Positions 18,838 to 29,005 are shown, counted from the first letter of the stretch. The stretch is DNA of 64,000 bases from DASRDU01 sp035560235 (GCA_035560235.1 DATMAG010000050.1:96028-160027), one strand, 5' to 3'. Notes: a model not told the origin generated them from the sequence alone. A program made the numbers and translations.

Positions 18838-19259
18838 GCCGACATCACCAGACTTACTCACACCTGTATGATTATTCAAGGTTTTCATCCAGAGGAATCA
18901 CTCTGCCTGTAACGCTCATCTCCGGGACGGGAAACCTGCTTGACCTCAGAGGCATCCTGGACACCGGCAGCCCGTTTTGTGTGCTGGAAAAACATAATGC
19001 TGAGATGCTCGGCCTGGATTTGCTCAGCGGCAGCGCGCAGCGCATCAGCACTGCTGCCGGGTCGTTTACTGCTTATGGCCACGAAGTCATCATTCAGCTT
19101 TTCGATTATCAGTGGGAAGCGACTGTGTACTTTCACGAAAGCGAAGGCTTTTCACGCAACATTCCCGGCAGAACCGGATTTGCTGATCACCTGAGAATCG
19201 GGCTGGTTGACTATGACGAAACAATCTTCATCGGGCTTTATGGTGATGAGGATGAATAG
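18834..19259 (+). CDS. Retropepsin-like (clan AA) aspartic protease
   Basis: The 141-aa protein has the retroviral-type active-site loop LDTGSPFCVLEKHNAEMLGL near residues 39-58. A flap-like region and a final hydrophobic strand (IGLVDYDETIFIGLYG) where the hydrophobic-Gly motif is expected follow. A single DTG motif means activity would need a homodimer. There is no signal peptide, so a cytoplasmic location is likely. It is translationally coupled to the DUF5678-like gene. Substrate and role are unknown. Confidence 0.75.
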   Translation: MSRHHQTYSHLYDYSRFSSRGITLPVTLISGTGNLLDLRGILDTGSPFCVLEKHNAEMLGLDLLSGSAQRISTAAGSFTAYGHEVIIQLFDYQWEATVYFHESEGFSRNIPGRTGFADHLRIGLVDYDETIFIGLYGDEDE

Positions 19260-19301
19260 CTGTATTGTCTGCCGGGCTTTCCTCACCCGGCATTCCACGA
19301 A

Positions 19302-21278
19302 ATGAGTGACCACGAACATCCCTACGATTACTCACTGCTGATCGCCAGTCACTTGTCGCAGGCCGCGCCGCATCCGGCTGACCGCTTCGTTTCGACCCGG
19401 CCGCTCGGCGCGCTTTACAGTCGCGAACGAACGACGTTTCGCGTCTGGGCGCCGACCGCGAGCCGCATCGGACTGCATCTCTATTCATCTCCGACGGGCG
19501 GCGTGCCGCGCATCATCGCGCTCGACAAAGGCAGCGGCGAGCACTGGGACGGCACGTGGGAAACGACGGTGGCGGGCGATCAGCTCGGCGTTTATTACAC
19601 TTTCACGGCTGACGGTGAAGATGTCCGGTTCAATCCGGCGCGCGAACTGATTGATCCTTACGCGCGGGCCGTCACCGCGCACAATGGCCGCGCCATAGTC
19701 GTTCACGACACCACGCCCGTGGCTGACCGCCCGGATTTCCCGATTGAAGATGCGATCATCTATGAACTGCACCTCCGCGATTTCACGATTGATCCTGATT
19801 CAGGCATTCAGCGGCGCGGCAAATACCTGGGGCTGACCGAAGCCGGAACTCATCTGACCGGGCGCACGGATATTTCAACCGGTCTGGATCATCTGACCGA
19901 TCTCGGCATCAATGTCGTGCAGATTCTGCCCATCGGCGAATTTCACACCAATGAATCTGAAGACGTGTATGGCTGGGGCTACGACAACGTGCATTTCAAT
20001 GCGCCGGACGGGTGGTACGCGACTGAACGCTTCGATGCGCGGCGCGTGAGCGAGGTCAAGCGGATGATTGATGCGCTGCACCGGCGCGGCATCCGCGTTG
20101 TGCTGGACGTCGTCTACAACCACACGTTCGAGGCGATTGACAGGGGCCGCGTTTACAGCTTCGAGGGGCTGGTGCCTGGTTACTATTATCGGCTCAGACC
20201 CGACGGCAGCTACTGGAACGGGTCAGGCGTCGGCAACGAATTTCGCACTGAAGCGCCGATGGCCCGGCGGTTCATCCTCGATTCGGTCAAGTACTGGGTG
20301 ACCGAATACAAGGTTGACGGCTTCCGCTTCGATCTGATGGGGCTGATTGACGAGAAGACGCTGGAACTGATTGTGAAGGAACTGCGCGCGCTTGATCCGC
20401 ACCTGCTGCTTTACGGCGAACCCTGGGCGGGCGGCACTTCACCGATTGAACTGACGCAGAAGGGCAAGCAGCGCGAACGCGGCTGGGGAGTCTTCAACGA
20501 TCATTTCCGGGATGCGCTCAAGGGCAACGTCTTCAACGCGCGCGAATGCGGATTCATTCAGACCGGCAGTCACAGCGTGAGCGTGCGCACAGGCATTCGC
20601 GGCGCGATTGATGATTTCGCCGCCGCGCCGGTCGAATCGGTCAATTATGTCGAATGTCACGACAACCACACGCTCTGGGATCGCCTGCTGATCAGCACGG
20701 TTGACAATGCCACCGTGACCGACGCTGACCGCCGCGCGATGGACAAACTGGCGGCGGCAATTCTGTTCACTTCGCAGGGGCTTCCGTTCATTGAGGCCGG
20801 ACAGGAGTTTTTGCGCTCCAGGGGCGGCGATCACAACAGCTACGACAAACCCGACGCAGTAAATATGATCCGCTGGCAGCAGAAGGCCGGCAATCAGGAT
20901 GTCTATGAATATTATCGCGGTCTGATCCGCCTGCGCCGGTCGCATCCGCTCTTTCGCCTGCGCACGGCAGATGAAGTGCGCCGCGCGCTGAAGTTTCTGG
21001 ATCACGATCTGGGACTTTCGGTTTCAGAGAACTGTCTGGGCTGGCAGCTCGAAGACGTGACCGGCAGTGACTCCTGGACGCGCGCCCTGGTGCTGCTCAA
21101 TCCGAAACCGGTGGCCGCGAGCTTTGCCATCCCGAAAGGCAAATGGACGATTTTCGGTGATGGCCGCCGCGTCCGCATCGCGCCGCTCTGGCAGAGCATT
21201 TCAAGGCTGAAGGACGGGCAAGCCATCGTCGCGCCCCGCAGTGCGCTGATTCTCGGCGAAGAACGCGCGCGGGGATAG
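19302..21278 (+). CDS. pulA: Type I pullulanase / glycogen debranching enzyme (CBM48-GH13)
   Basis: This 658-aa protein has an N-terminal CBM48-like domain (TTFRVWAPTASRIGLHLY, about residues 46-130). The GH13 barrel carries VVYNHTF (region I), DGFRFDLMG with the nucleophile Asp (region II), LLYGEPWAGG with the acid/base Glu (region III) and VECHDNHTLWDR (region IV). YGWGYDNVHFNAPDGWYAT is the type I pullulanase version of the YNWGYDP signature. It hydrolyses alpha-1,6 branches of pullulan or limit dextrins. No signal peptide was seen, so it acts in the cytoplasm. It works logically with MalQ upstream. Confidence 0.92.
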   Translation: MSDHEHPYDYSLLIASHLSQAAPHPADRFVSTRPLGALYSRERTTFRVWAPTASRIGLHLYSSPTGGVPRIIALDKGSGEHWDGTWETTVAGDQLGVYYTFTADGEDVRFNPARELIDPYARAVTAHNGRAIVVHDTTPVADRPDFPIEDAIIYELHLRDFTIDPDSGIQRRGKYLGLTEAGTHLTGRTDISTGLDHLTDLGINVVQILPIGEFHTNESEDVYGWGYDNVHFNAPDGWYATERFDARRVSEVKRMIDALHRRGIRVVLDVVYNHTFEAIDRGRVYSFEGLVPGYYYRLRPDGSYWNGSGVGNEFRTEAPMARRFILDSVKYWVTEYKVDGFRFDLMGLIDEKTLELIVKELRALDPHLLLYGEPWAGGTSPIELTQKGKQRERGWGVFNDHFRDALKGNVFNARECGFIQTGSHSVSVRTGIRGAIDDFAAAPVESVNYVECHDNHTLWDRLLISTVDNATVTDADRRAMDKLAAAILFTSQGLPFIEAGQEFLRSRGGDHNSYDKPDAVNMIRWQQKAGNQDVYEYYRGLIRLRRSHPLFRLRTADEVRRALKFLDHDLGLSVSENCLGWQLEDVTGSDSWTRALVLLNPKPVAASFAIPKGKWTIFGDGRRVRIAPLWQSISRLKDGQAIVAPRSALILGEERARG

Positions 21279-21345
21279 ATTCAGAGTCTTCCCTTCGGAG
21301 CGCCCGTTTGCAGATGCCCGGAGCCGCAATTATATTTGGCTGGTG

Positions 21346-23124
21346 ATGAAAAAAAACCGGTTCTTCTTCCCATTCTTCAGTCTCTGTTTGTGCGCTGCCG
21401 CAGGGCTGTCGCTGCTGACGGCTTCGGCGCAGCAGTCCGATGCGAAAAAATCTCCCGTCAATGACACTCCCTTCAACGTTTCATTCACCAATATCGCCAA
21501 AGCCGCCGGGCTGACGCACAAAACAATTTACGGCGACGAACATAAAAACAAATACCTGCTCGAAACGACCGGCTGCGGCGTGGCGTGGTTCGATTATGAC
21601 AACGACGGCTGGCAGGATCTGTTTTTCGTCAATGGCACGCGCCTCGGCGGCATTCCCAAAGGCCAGGAACCGACCGCGCGGTTATATCGCAACAATCGCA
21701 ACGGCACATTCACCGATGTCACCGAAAAATCAGGCCTCGCGCGCACGGGCTGGGGGCAGGCGGTGTGCGTGGGCGATTATGACAACGACGGCTTTGACGA
21801 TCTGTTTGTTTCTTACTTCGGCAAAAACGCGCTCTTTCACAACAACGGCAACGGCACGTTCACTGATGTGACCGACCGGGCCGGAGTCGGCATCAACAAG
21901 ACGAAATGGGGATCGGGCTGCGCCTTTGTTGATTATGACCGCGACGGCAGGCTTGATCTGTTTGTGGCGAGTTACATTGATTTCGACCCGAAGACCGCGC
22001 CGCTGCCTGAAACCGGGCCGTGCCTGTACAAAGGCGTAATGGTCGCGTGCGGGCCGCCGGGACTTCAGGGCGGCGTGAATATGCTTTATCGCAACAACGG
22101 CGACGGCACGTTCACTGACGTTTCAGAAAAAGCGGGCATCACGAAAACGATGGGCACTTACGGCCTGGGCGTGCTGACGGCTGACTTCGACAATGACGGC
22201 TGGCCCGATATTTATGTCGCCAATGATTCGGCTCCGGCGGCGCTTTATCACAACAACGGCAACGGCACTTTCACCGACATCGGCGCTGAAGCGGGCGCGG
22301 CTTACAGCGGCGACGGCAAGCCGCAGGCAGGAATGGGCGTCAGCGCGGGCGATTTCGATGGCGACGGGCTGCTCGATATTTTCAAGACCAATTTTTCCGG
22401 CGACACTTCGACGCTCTATCGCAACCTCGGAAAGAACACCTTCGATGACGTGACCTTCACGAGCGGCATCGGCCTCAATACGCGCTTTCTGGGCTGGGGC
22501 TGCGGGTTCTTTGATCCTGACAATGACGGCTGGCTCGACATTCTGCTCGTCAACGGTCACGTTTATCCTGAAGTCGAAAAGCTGACGACCGAAGCGGGCT
22601 ATCCGCAGCGCAAGGTGCTGTACCGCAACCTGCGCAACGGCACTTTTCAGGACGTGACTGAAAAGATCGGCGGCGCGCTGCTTGAACCGACGGCGAGTCG
22701 CGGCTGCGCGTTCGGTGATTTCGACAACGACGGCGATATTGATGTGGTCATCAATCCGGTCAATGAATCGCCTGTATTGATGCGGCTCGACGCGCCCGCG
22801 CCGGACAAGGGCGGCAACAACTGGATTGCGGTCAAAACCATCGGCGTCAAATCAAACCGCACGGGCATCGGCGCGCGCGTCAAAGTCGCGACCGAAGAGA
22901 GAACGCAGATGAACGAAGTTCGCAGCGGCGGCAGTTACTATTCACAAAACGACCTGCGCGTTCACTTCGGTCTGGGCAAAGCCGCGAAGGTGAAAACGCT
23001 CGAAGTGAAATGGCCCGGCGGCACTGTTGACACAATCAGCGATGTGCCGGTCAACCAGGTCGTTTATGTGCGCGAAGGCGCGGGACTGGTGAAGCAGGGA
23101 CAGGATGCAGGCAAAGCGAAATGA
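21346..23124 (+). CDS. Secreted CRTAC1-like FG-GAP/ASPIC protein
   Basis: The 592-aa product starts at ATG 21346 (a GTG precedes it directly) and has a signal peptide (FFFPFFSLCLCAAAGLSLLTASAQ). Six to seven FG-GAP/VCBS-type repeats with DYDNDGWQDLFFVNG-like calcium-binding loops (DxDxDG) span about residues 60-480 and form a beta-propeller. The C-terminus is an ASPIC/UnbV domain (about 500-585, with SNRTGIGARVKV and RSGGSYYSQND, then VHFGLG). Such proteins are frequent in Acidobacteria and Planctomycetes; function is unknown, presumably extracellular binding. Confidence 0.9.
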   Translation: MKKNRFFFPFFSLCLCAAAGLSLLTASAQQSDAKKSPVNDTPFNVSFTNIAKAAGLTHKTIYGDEHKNKYLLETTGCGVAWFDYDNDGWQDLFFVNGTRLGGIPKGQEPTARLYRNNRNGTFTDVTEKSGLARTGWGQAVCVGDYDNDGFDDLFVSYFGKNALFHNNGNGTFTDVTDRAGVGINKTKWGSGCAFVDYDRDGRLDLFVASYIDFDPKTAPLPETGPCLYKGVMVACGPPGLQGGVNMLYRNNGDGTFTDVSEKAGITKTMGTYGLGVLTADFDNDGWPDIYVANDSAPAALYHNNGNGTFTDIGAEAGAAYSGDGKPQAGMGVSAGDFDGDGLLDIFKTNFSGDTSTLYRNLGKNTFDDVTFTSGIGLNTRFLGWGCGFFDPDNDGWLDILLVNGHVYPEVEKLTTEAGYPQRKVLYRNLRNGTFQDVTEKIGGALLEPTASRGCAFGDFDNDGDIDVVINPVNESPVLMRLDAPAPDKGGNNWIAVKTIGVKSNRTGIGARVKVATEERTQMNEVRSGGSYYSQNDLRVHFGLGKAAKVKTLEVKWPGGTVDTISDVPVNQVVYVREGAGLVKQGQDAGKAK

Positions 23125-23289
23125 CGAAACACCCGGAAAAGCCCTGAACCCGGCCTGATTTCCTTCGTATGTTTCGTTCATTCCGTCTGTCTCGTTATCT
23201 CTCTTCCAACTCCGGAGAACCATATGTACTATCGTGCGGCGCGAATGGCGAGCGTGACTGAACATACTACACGCTCGTTCAAGCCTTCG

Positions 23290-23324
23290 CCTTATTCCGG
23301 CTCCGGCGCGCCGGAGTAAGGGGG
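23290..23324 (+). promoter_or_regulatory. Hairpin overlapping the SD of the TPR gene
   Basis: 12-nt arms at 23290-23301 and 23310-23321 pair with one G.T wobble around an 8-nt loop. Its GC-rich centre CTCCGGCGCGCCGGAG is itself a perfect palindrome. The 3' arm includes the first bases of the SD (AAGGGGG, 23318-23324) of the gene starting at 23328, so folding would hinder ribosome binding. Regulation is inference. Confidence 0.4.
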
Positions 23325-23327
23325 ATC

Positions 23328-25016
23328 ATGAATCTTTCACTTCATTCCAGCCAGACGCGCCTGCTGTCGGCTGCCCTGCTGCTCGCCCTGGTGTCAGCGG
23401 TTGTGCTGCCACAACAAACGCTGGCGCAGAAGCCGGGCCGAAAGGCAGCCGCCAGGCTCACGGCTGAACAGCACTATCAGCAGGGCGTGGCGCTGCTGCG
23501 ACAAAACAACCTCGCGGCGGCAGCGGCGGCCTTTCGCGCTGCGCTGCGGCTGCGGCCCGATTTTGCCGAAGCTCACAACGCGCTCGGCCTGGCGTTCGGT
23601 CAGCAGGGGCAGCTTGATGCTGCGATCAGTTCGTTTCGTGAAGCAGTCAGGCTGAAACCGGACTTTGCCGAAGCCTGGGTCAACCTGGGCCTGGCGCTGC
23701 AGCCGCAGCCTGCCGAAGCGATCAGCGCGTTTCGGGCCGCGATCACGGCGAAACCTGATTTTGCCGCCGCGCACAGCGCGCTTGGTTTTGCGCTCGGCCA
23801 GACCGGAGACCTCGCCGCTGCCATCGCTGAATTTGAAACGGCCATCAGACTTCAGCCCGCTTTTCACGAAGCCCATTTCCGGCTCGGCGTGACGCGCTGG
23901 CTGGTGGGGCAGGCGGCTGAAGCGATTCCTTCACTGCGCGAAGCAGTCAGACTTAATCCGAATCATTTCGAGTCGCATTATTATCTCGGCCAGTGCCTGC
24001 AGAAGACCGGCGCGATTCCTGAAGCAATTGATGAGTTGCGTCAGGCCGTGAAGCTTGCGCCGAAAATCGCAGACGGCCATTACGCGCTCGGCACGGCGCT
24101 GTTTGCTGATGAGGATTTTGACAATGCCGTCACAGCCCTGCGCGAAGCCATACGGCTCAAACCTGATTTCATCGCTGCGCACAATCAGCTTGGGTTGACG
24201 TACTTTCAGAAGCGCGAAGCCGACGCGGCGATTGCCGAATTCCAGACGGCGCTGAAATACGATCCGAACAATACAGTTGCGCTCAATAATCTCGGCCTCG
24301 CGCAGATTCAGCGGGCCGATTACGCGGCGGCCATTGCGACTTACCGGCAGCTGCTGGCGACGAGTCCGAACGATGCCGAAGCCTGGTACAACCTGGGCGT
24401 GGCGCTCAAATACAGGGACGATTTTGCCGGGGCGATTGAAGCGCTCAACAAAAGCCTCGCGCTGCAACCGACGCTGCACGAAGCGCATTACACGCTCGGC
24501 GTGACGCTTTTGCAGCAGGGCAGGTCTGACGAGGCGATTGCCGCCTTTCGCGGAGCGGTCGCGGCGAAGCCCGATTTTTCCGAAGCCTGGTACACGCTCG
24601 GCACCGCCCTGCAGCAGAAAGGCGAACTCGACGCCGCGATTGAAGCCTTTCGGACAGCGCTCAGACTCGCCCCACTCAGCCCGCAGATTCACAACACGCT
24701 CGGCACCGCGCTCAGGCAGAAAGGCGACCTCGCTGCCGCCCGCATTGAATTTCAGGAAGCTGCCCGCCTCAACAAACTCAAGTCGAACAATCAGGCCGCG
24801 ACCTTTGATACCAACACCGGCATTCAGAAACTGAAGGAAGGCGACACTGACGCGGCGATCACCTTTTTTGAATCCGCGATTCGAAAGGATCCCGACTATG
24901 CTCCGGCGCATTATCAGCTCGGCCTCGCGCTGACCAGGAAGGGGCGGCGTGAAGAGGCACGGGCAGCCTTCGAGCGGGCACAGCAGCTGGATCGGCGGCT
25001 GCGGCCTCCCAGATAA
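23328..25016 (+). CDS. Secreted tetratricopeptide-repeat protein
   Basis: The 562-aa product has a signal peptide (LLSAALLLALVSAVVLPQQTLAQ), then about 14 consecutive 34-residue TPR units from residue 43 to the end. Typical words are FAEAHNALGLAFGQQGQLDAAI and EAWYNLGVALKYRDDFAGAI. There is no catalytic domain. TPR superhelices serve as protein-binding scaffolds, here in the periplasm or at the outer membrane. It follows the FG-GAP/ASPIC gene by 203 bp; acidobacterial ASPIC proteins often sit beside TPR proteins, so they may act together (inference). The near-identical repeats at the DNA level may promote repeat-number change. Confidence 0.92.
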   Translation: MNLSLHSSQTRLLSAALLLALVSAVVLPQQTLAQKPGRKAAARLTAEQHYQQGVALLRQNNLAAAAAAFRAALRLRPDFAEAHNALGLAFGQQGQLDAAISSFREAVRLKPDFAEAWVNLGLALQPQPAEAISAFRAAITAKPDFAAAHSALGFALGQTGDLAAAIAEFETAIRLQPAFHEAHFRLGVTRWLVGQAAEAIPSLREAVRLNPNHFESHYYLGQCLQKTGAIPEAIDELRQAVKLAPKIADGHYALGTALFADEDFDNAVTALREAIRLKPDFIAAHNQLGLTYFQKREADAAIAEFQTALKYDPNNTVALNNLGLAQIQRADYAAAIATYRQLLATSPNDAEAWYNLGVALKYRDDFAGAIEALNKSLALQPTLHEAHYTLGVTLLQQGRSDEAIAAFRGAVAAKPDFSEAWYTLGTALQQKGELDAAIEAFRTALRLAPLSPQIHNTLGTALRQKGDLAAARIEFQEAARLNKLKSNNQAATFDTNTGIQKLKEGDTDAAITFFESAIRKDPDYAPAHYQLGLALTRKGRREEARAAFERAQQLDRRLRPPR

Positions 25017-25539
25017 ATTCCTGCGCCGGAGCCGGACAGAGGCCTCCGAAGCGCGGTGCTCTGAGCGCACGAACTCTTCAGCCCTCACTGCCAGATCCCT
25101 GCTCTCACCTGTGAATACCCGTCGCTGGCTGTAATCACGGCCACGCTTCGCTTTTGTCATCCAGATGATTGGGTTGCGTTACAGTATTTTTGATCGCTGA
25201 AACAGTTCACTGTAAGCGGGAAGCGATTTTTCCTTCAGCCGGATCATAAGCTTCACAAAACTCTGGATAAATCGCCTTTATTGTGTGAAGATGAGGCAAC
25301 CTTATCCAGGTATTTTGCTGGGGAATCCAGGCCGAAAACGAACAGATTAATTAGCAACGGCCGTTCACCGACAGCGCTCTCCGGGCTGTTTGTGTAGTGG
25401 TAACCCTCTTTCAGGGCTGCGAGCCTGTTGTTCGCGGGCCGGGGTGCCTGATTCTCTGGTTCTCCGGTTCAGCGAGCCAGCGTCTGCATTTCCAGAATGC
25501 GGGTATCTTTCCAGTCGAAAACATCCTCAAGGAGGTCCT
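25017..25539. other. 523-bp intergenic region before the TonB receptor gene
   Basis: No credible gene was seen in this stretch. An apparent in-frame extension of the receptor gene back to 25390 has no SD and no homology-like features. A moderately AT-rich part around 25150-25370 probably holds the receptor promoter, but no clear -35/-10 pair stood out. I saw no repeat of the 7-nt or 10-nt families here. Confidence 0.6.
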
Positions 25540-28500
25540 ATGTTCAGAAGATCACTCTTTATCGGAATGTTTGCTTTGTTTGTCTTTGCTCAGGGACTGA
25601 CAGCGGTGGCCCAGCAGCCGGTCGGTTCCATCGAAGGCACGGTCACAGATCAGAGTAACGCAGTAGTGGCTGGGGCGAAGGTGACGGTGACTGAAAAGGC
25701 GACGGGCCGCGTAATCAACGCGACAACGAATGAATCCGGTTACTATGTGGTGCGAGCGCTGCTGCCCGGAGTTTACAGTGTCAGAATCGAGCAGACAGGG
25801 TTTGGCCCCGTCCTGAACGATAATGTGGTAGTGCAGGTCGGTCAGGTCGCCAACGTCAGCGTCGAACTGAAAGTCGGCAGCGCTCAGGCGGTGGTTGACG
25901 TTTCGGCCAGCACGGACGTGCAGGTGGACACCGCGCGTCAGACCGTGGATGGCGTGATTACGGCCAAACAGGTCGAGCAGTTGCCGCAGAATGCACGCAA
26001 CTTCCTTGATCTGGCGCGTCTGGAACCGGGCGTGATCGTGCAGGATGGTGGCGCGATTGACCCGACCAAGGTCAATGCCTTTCGCACAGTCGGCATCGGC
26101 GGGCGCGGCGGCACCGGCACGCGGGTGCAGTTTGACGGGATTGATGTGACTGATGAAACGGTCGGTACCACGGTCGCCAATCTCTCGAACGAAACAGTCT
26201 CGGAATTTCAGCTCAGCCGCTCATCGTTCGACCTCTCCACTTCGCTGACCACTTCAGGGGCCATCAACGTAGTGACCAGGGGTGGCGGCAACGACGTTCA
26301 CGGCAGCGTCTTTTACTTCGGGCGCAATGAGAGCTTTTCGGCCAAACAGGCTGCCTCACAGGTTGGAGACAACGCGCCCTTCCATCGGCATCAGGTCGGA
26401 TTCCGTGCCGGCGGGCCGTTTATCAAGGACAAGCTCTTCTGGTTTGCCAACTGGGAGCGGTTCTACCAGGCTGATAACTTCGTCACTGATCCTGCCGATG
26501 TCAACTTCTTCCCGCAGATGGCGGGTAACGTCGGACTGCCGGTCGGGATTCGTTATGCTTCAGGACGCCTCGACTGGAACGCCACCAGTTCAGTGCGCGC
26601 CTTTTATCGCTTCAATCACAGCTGGGACACTTCGACCGGCGGCACTGGCCAGTCGCCGTTCCAGAATATTGACTGGACGAATGTGCATGTCGTCGGGGTT
26701 GATGTTACCAGGTCACGGCTGACACATTCGTATCGGTTTGGATATGTCAACTTCAATAACAACATCGCCAGCCAGGAACTCTCGCCCTTCAGCTTCAACC
26801 GCACGGGGGACGGGGTTCCTTACTTTCTCGGCGTTGGTCAGTATCAGCTTGGGCCGAACAGTCTGGCTCCGCAGCAGACCTATCAGGACAACTTTCAGAA
26901 CAAATATGACGGCAGTTACACGACCGGCAATCACACGCTCCGGTATGGGGGTGAAATCAATCGCATCGTGCTGGGCGGCTTTGCCAACTTTGCCGGGCCG
27001 CTGTCGGTCTTTGGTGATTTCTCGGCAGATCCAGGGGGCGAGCGCGATCAGGTCATCGCTCGTGGCGGCGATCCGAAAAATCCGCTTGAATACCCGCTCA
27101 ACAGCTTCTCAACCGGCCCGGCCAACGGGTTCTTTACCATTCCGGCAGCGCACAATTTCCCGCACGGCGGCAATTACAACAAGCGCTTTGCCTGGTACGC
27201 TGGTGACAACTGGCGCATTCGCCGCAACCTGAGCCTCAACTTCGGCCTGCGCTGGGAATACGACACCGCCTTCTTCAACAAGGAGAAGGAAGACGGCGCG
27301 CGCCGCGCCGCGATCATTGGTCAGGTGCATCCGCCCTCACTCAACCCGCCTGAATTTCCGAAGGATGCCTTCTCGCCGAGCTTCGGGTTCGCCTGGGATC
27401 CGTTCGGCAAGGGCAAAACCTCGATTCGCGGCGGCTTCTATCGCGCTTATGAAATGAACATCGCCAACAACACGATCTTCAATGAATTCGCGCTGATTCC
27501 GCCGGGCATCGGACCGGACTTTTACGATCACACCGGCGTGTTCGGCCCCGACGGGACGCCGATCAACGTGGATGGCAAACACCCGAATGGCGATTACAGC
27601 GATCTGATCGGACAGCCGATCAAGAACGTGCTGGCCACCATCAGCAAGGTGCACCTGGCGCTCAATGCGGCCTATGCCAATTTCAAGTTCGATCCGAAAC
27701 AGGGGCAGACGCTCTTTGAAATTGCGCGTGGCAATACCTTCGGCGGCATCTTTCCCGGCGATTACAAGATTCCCTACTCGATGCAGTTCAACATCGGGTT
27801 CCAGCATGAGCTGTGGCCGGGGCATGTCCTGTCGGTTGATTACATCCGCAATCGCGCCGTCGGGCTGCCGTACCTGCTGCGTGATTATGAACAGCGCCGT
27901 GATGCCTCGACCCTGGATGTGGCAGCGGCGCGCGCCCGCGTCAACGCGGTGCTGGGCGGGCTGACGGTGGATCAGTGGATTGCGGCTAATCCCACCCGCA
28001 CCATCACAGCCTTCGGACTGGCCAGCGATACTTATTTCAAAGGCAAAACCTCGGAACTGATCAGGGCGCGCATTATGACCGGCGGGTTCTCGACCTATTC
28101 GGCGCTGCAGGTCAAGCTGCAGGGCCGGACGAGCCGGAGCCTCTGGATGCTGAAGGGGCTGGATTATCAGCTTTCCTATGCTTTCGGTGAAAGCCTGGCG
28201 ACCTGCGGTTCAGGCCGTGTGGAGTTCATCAACAACACTTGTGACAACCGGGTTTCAGGCAACAAGGCCTATTTCGGCCACACCACCTTCAGCCTGAAAC
28301 ACCAGTTCTCAGGCGGCGTCATTTTTGATGTTCCCTGGGGCTTCCGGCTGAGTTCGGTCTTTACTGCGCGTTCGCTGTCGCCGACTTCCTTCAACGTTCC
28401 GGCGCTCGGTGGCATCACAGGAGCCAATGCGATGTTCACCACCGACCTGAACGGTGATGGCGGCGTCGGCACCTCACCGCGCGGCGACCTGTTGCCCGGC

Positions 28501-28983
28501 CTGAGAATGGGTGACTGGGGACGCGGCGTCACCAGCATCAGCGAACTGAATCAGCTGATTCAGAATTACAACCAGAACTTTGCGGGCAAGCTGACGCCGA
28601 ATGGCCAGGCGCTCGTGGCGGCAGGGCTTTTCACCGAAGCTCAGCTCCGGGCACTCAAGGCTGTCAGCCCGACCATTCCGCTGATTCCGACCAGCAACCC
28701 CGATCCGTTCGGTTCGATTCCGGTCAATTTTGATCTCCGCGTCACTCGTCCGATTACGATCGAGAATGCGCTGATCGTCAAAAACCTGAGAATTGAACCT
28801 TACTTCGAGGCCTTCAATCTCTTCAACAAGCGGGGCCGCAGCAGCTACGGCGGCCTGGGGGCCGGATTCGGCAGCCTGAATTACGATTACGCGGCCAACA
28901 ACCAGCTCAATGATCTGCGCGACCAGCGGGCCTTTGCCTTCGGGCCGCGCACCATCCAGCTCGGCTTCAGAGTCAGCTTCTGA
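25540..28983 (+). CDS. Oar-like TonB-dependent receptor with carboxypeptidase-regulatory domain
   Basis: The 1147-aa product starts at ATG 25540, preceded by AAGGAGGT. Domains are a signal peptide (SLFIGMFALFVFAQGLTAVAQ), a CarboxypepD_reg-like beta-sandwich (about 28-110, GSIEGTVTDQSNAVVAGAKVTV), a plug domain (about 125-230, PQNARNFLDLARLEPGV) and a large beta-barrel. The barrel ends in ...FGPRTIQLGFRVSF, whose terminal Phe is typical of outer-membrane proteins. In Acidobacteria these receptors are numerous and often act in uptake of large glycans or in adhesion; the ligand is unknown. A terminator follows directly. Confidence 0.92.
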   Translation: MFRRSLFIGMFALFVFAQGLTAVAQQPVGSIEGTVTDQSNAVVAGAKVTVTEKATGRVINATTNESGYYVVRALLPGVYSVRIEQTGFGPVLNDNVVVQVGQVANVSVELKVGSAQAVVDVSASTDVQVDTARQTVDGVITAKQVEQLPQNARNFLDLARLEPGVIVQDGGAIDPTKVNAFRTVGIGGRGGTGTRVQFDGIDVTDETVGTTVANLSNETVSEFQLSRSSFDLSTSLTTSGAINVVTRGGGNDVHGSVFYFGRNESFSAKQAASQVGDNAPFHRHQVGFRAGGPFIKDKLFWFANWERFYQADNFVTDPADVNFFPQMAGNVGLPVGIRYASGRLDWNATSSVRAFYRFNHSWDTSTGGTGQSPFQNIDWTNVHVVGVDVTRSRLTHSYRFGYVNFNNNIASQELSPFSFNRTGDGVPYFLGVGQYQLGPNSLAPQQTYQDNFQNKYDGSYTTGNHTLRYGGEINRIVLGGFANFAGPLSVFGDFSADPGGERDQVIARGGDPKNPLEYPLNSFSTGPANGFFTIPAAHNFPHGGNYNKRFAWYAGDNWRIRRNLSLNFGLRWEYDTAFFNKEKEDGARRAAIIGQVHPPSLNPPEFPKDAFSPSFGFAWDPFGKGKTSIRGGFYRAYEMNIANNTIFNEFALIPPGIGPDFYDHTGVFGPDGTPINVDGKHPNGDYSDLIGQPIKNVLATISKVHLALNAAYANFKFDPKQGQTLFEIARGNTFGGIFPGDYKIPYSMQFNIGFQHELWPGHVLSVDYIRNRAVGLPYLLRDYEQRRDASTLDVAAARARVNAVLGGLTVDQWIAANPTRTITAFGLASDTYFKGKTSELIRARIMTGGFSTYSALQVKLQGRTSRSLWMLKGLDYQLSYAFGESLATCGSGRVEFINNTCDNRVSGNKAYFGHTTFSLKHQFSGGVIFDVPWGFRLSSVFTARSLSPTSFNVPALGGITGANAMFTTDLNGDGGVGTSPRGDLLPGLRMGDWGRGVTSISELNQLIQNYNQNFAGKLTPNGQALVAAGLFTEAQLRALKAVSPTIPLIPTSNPDPFGSIPVNFDLRVTRPITIENALIVKNLRIEPYFEAFNLFNKRGRSSYGGLGAGFGSLNYDYAANNQLNDLRDQRAFAFGPRTIQLGFRVSF

Positions 28984-29005
28984 TTGCCGCAGCAGGCGGT
29001 TCTTC

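Noticed and set aside
25390..25539. 50-codon N-terminal extension of the first TonB receptor
   Set aside because: ATG 25540 has a strong AAGGAGGT SD and starts a normal signal peptide.
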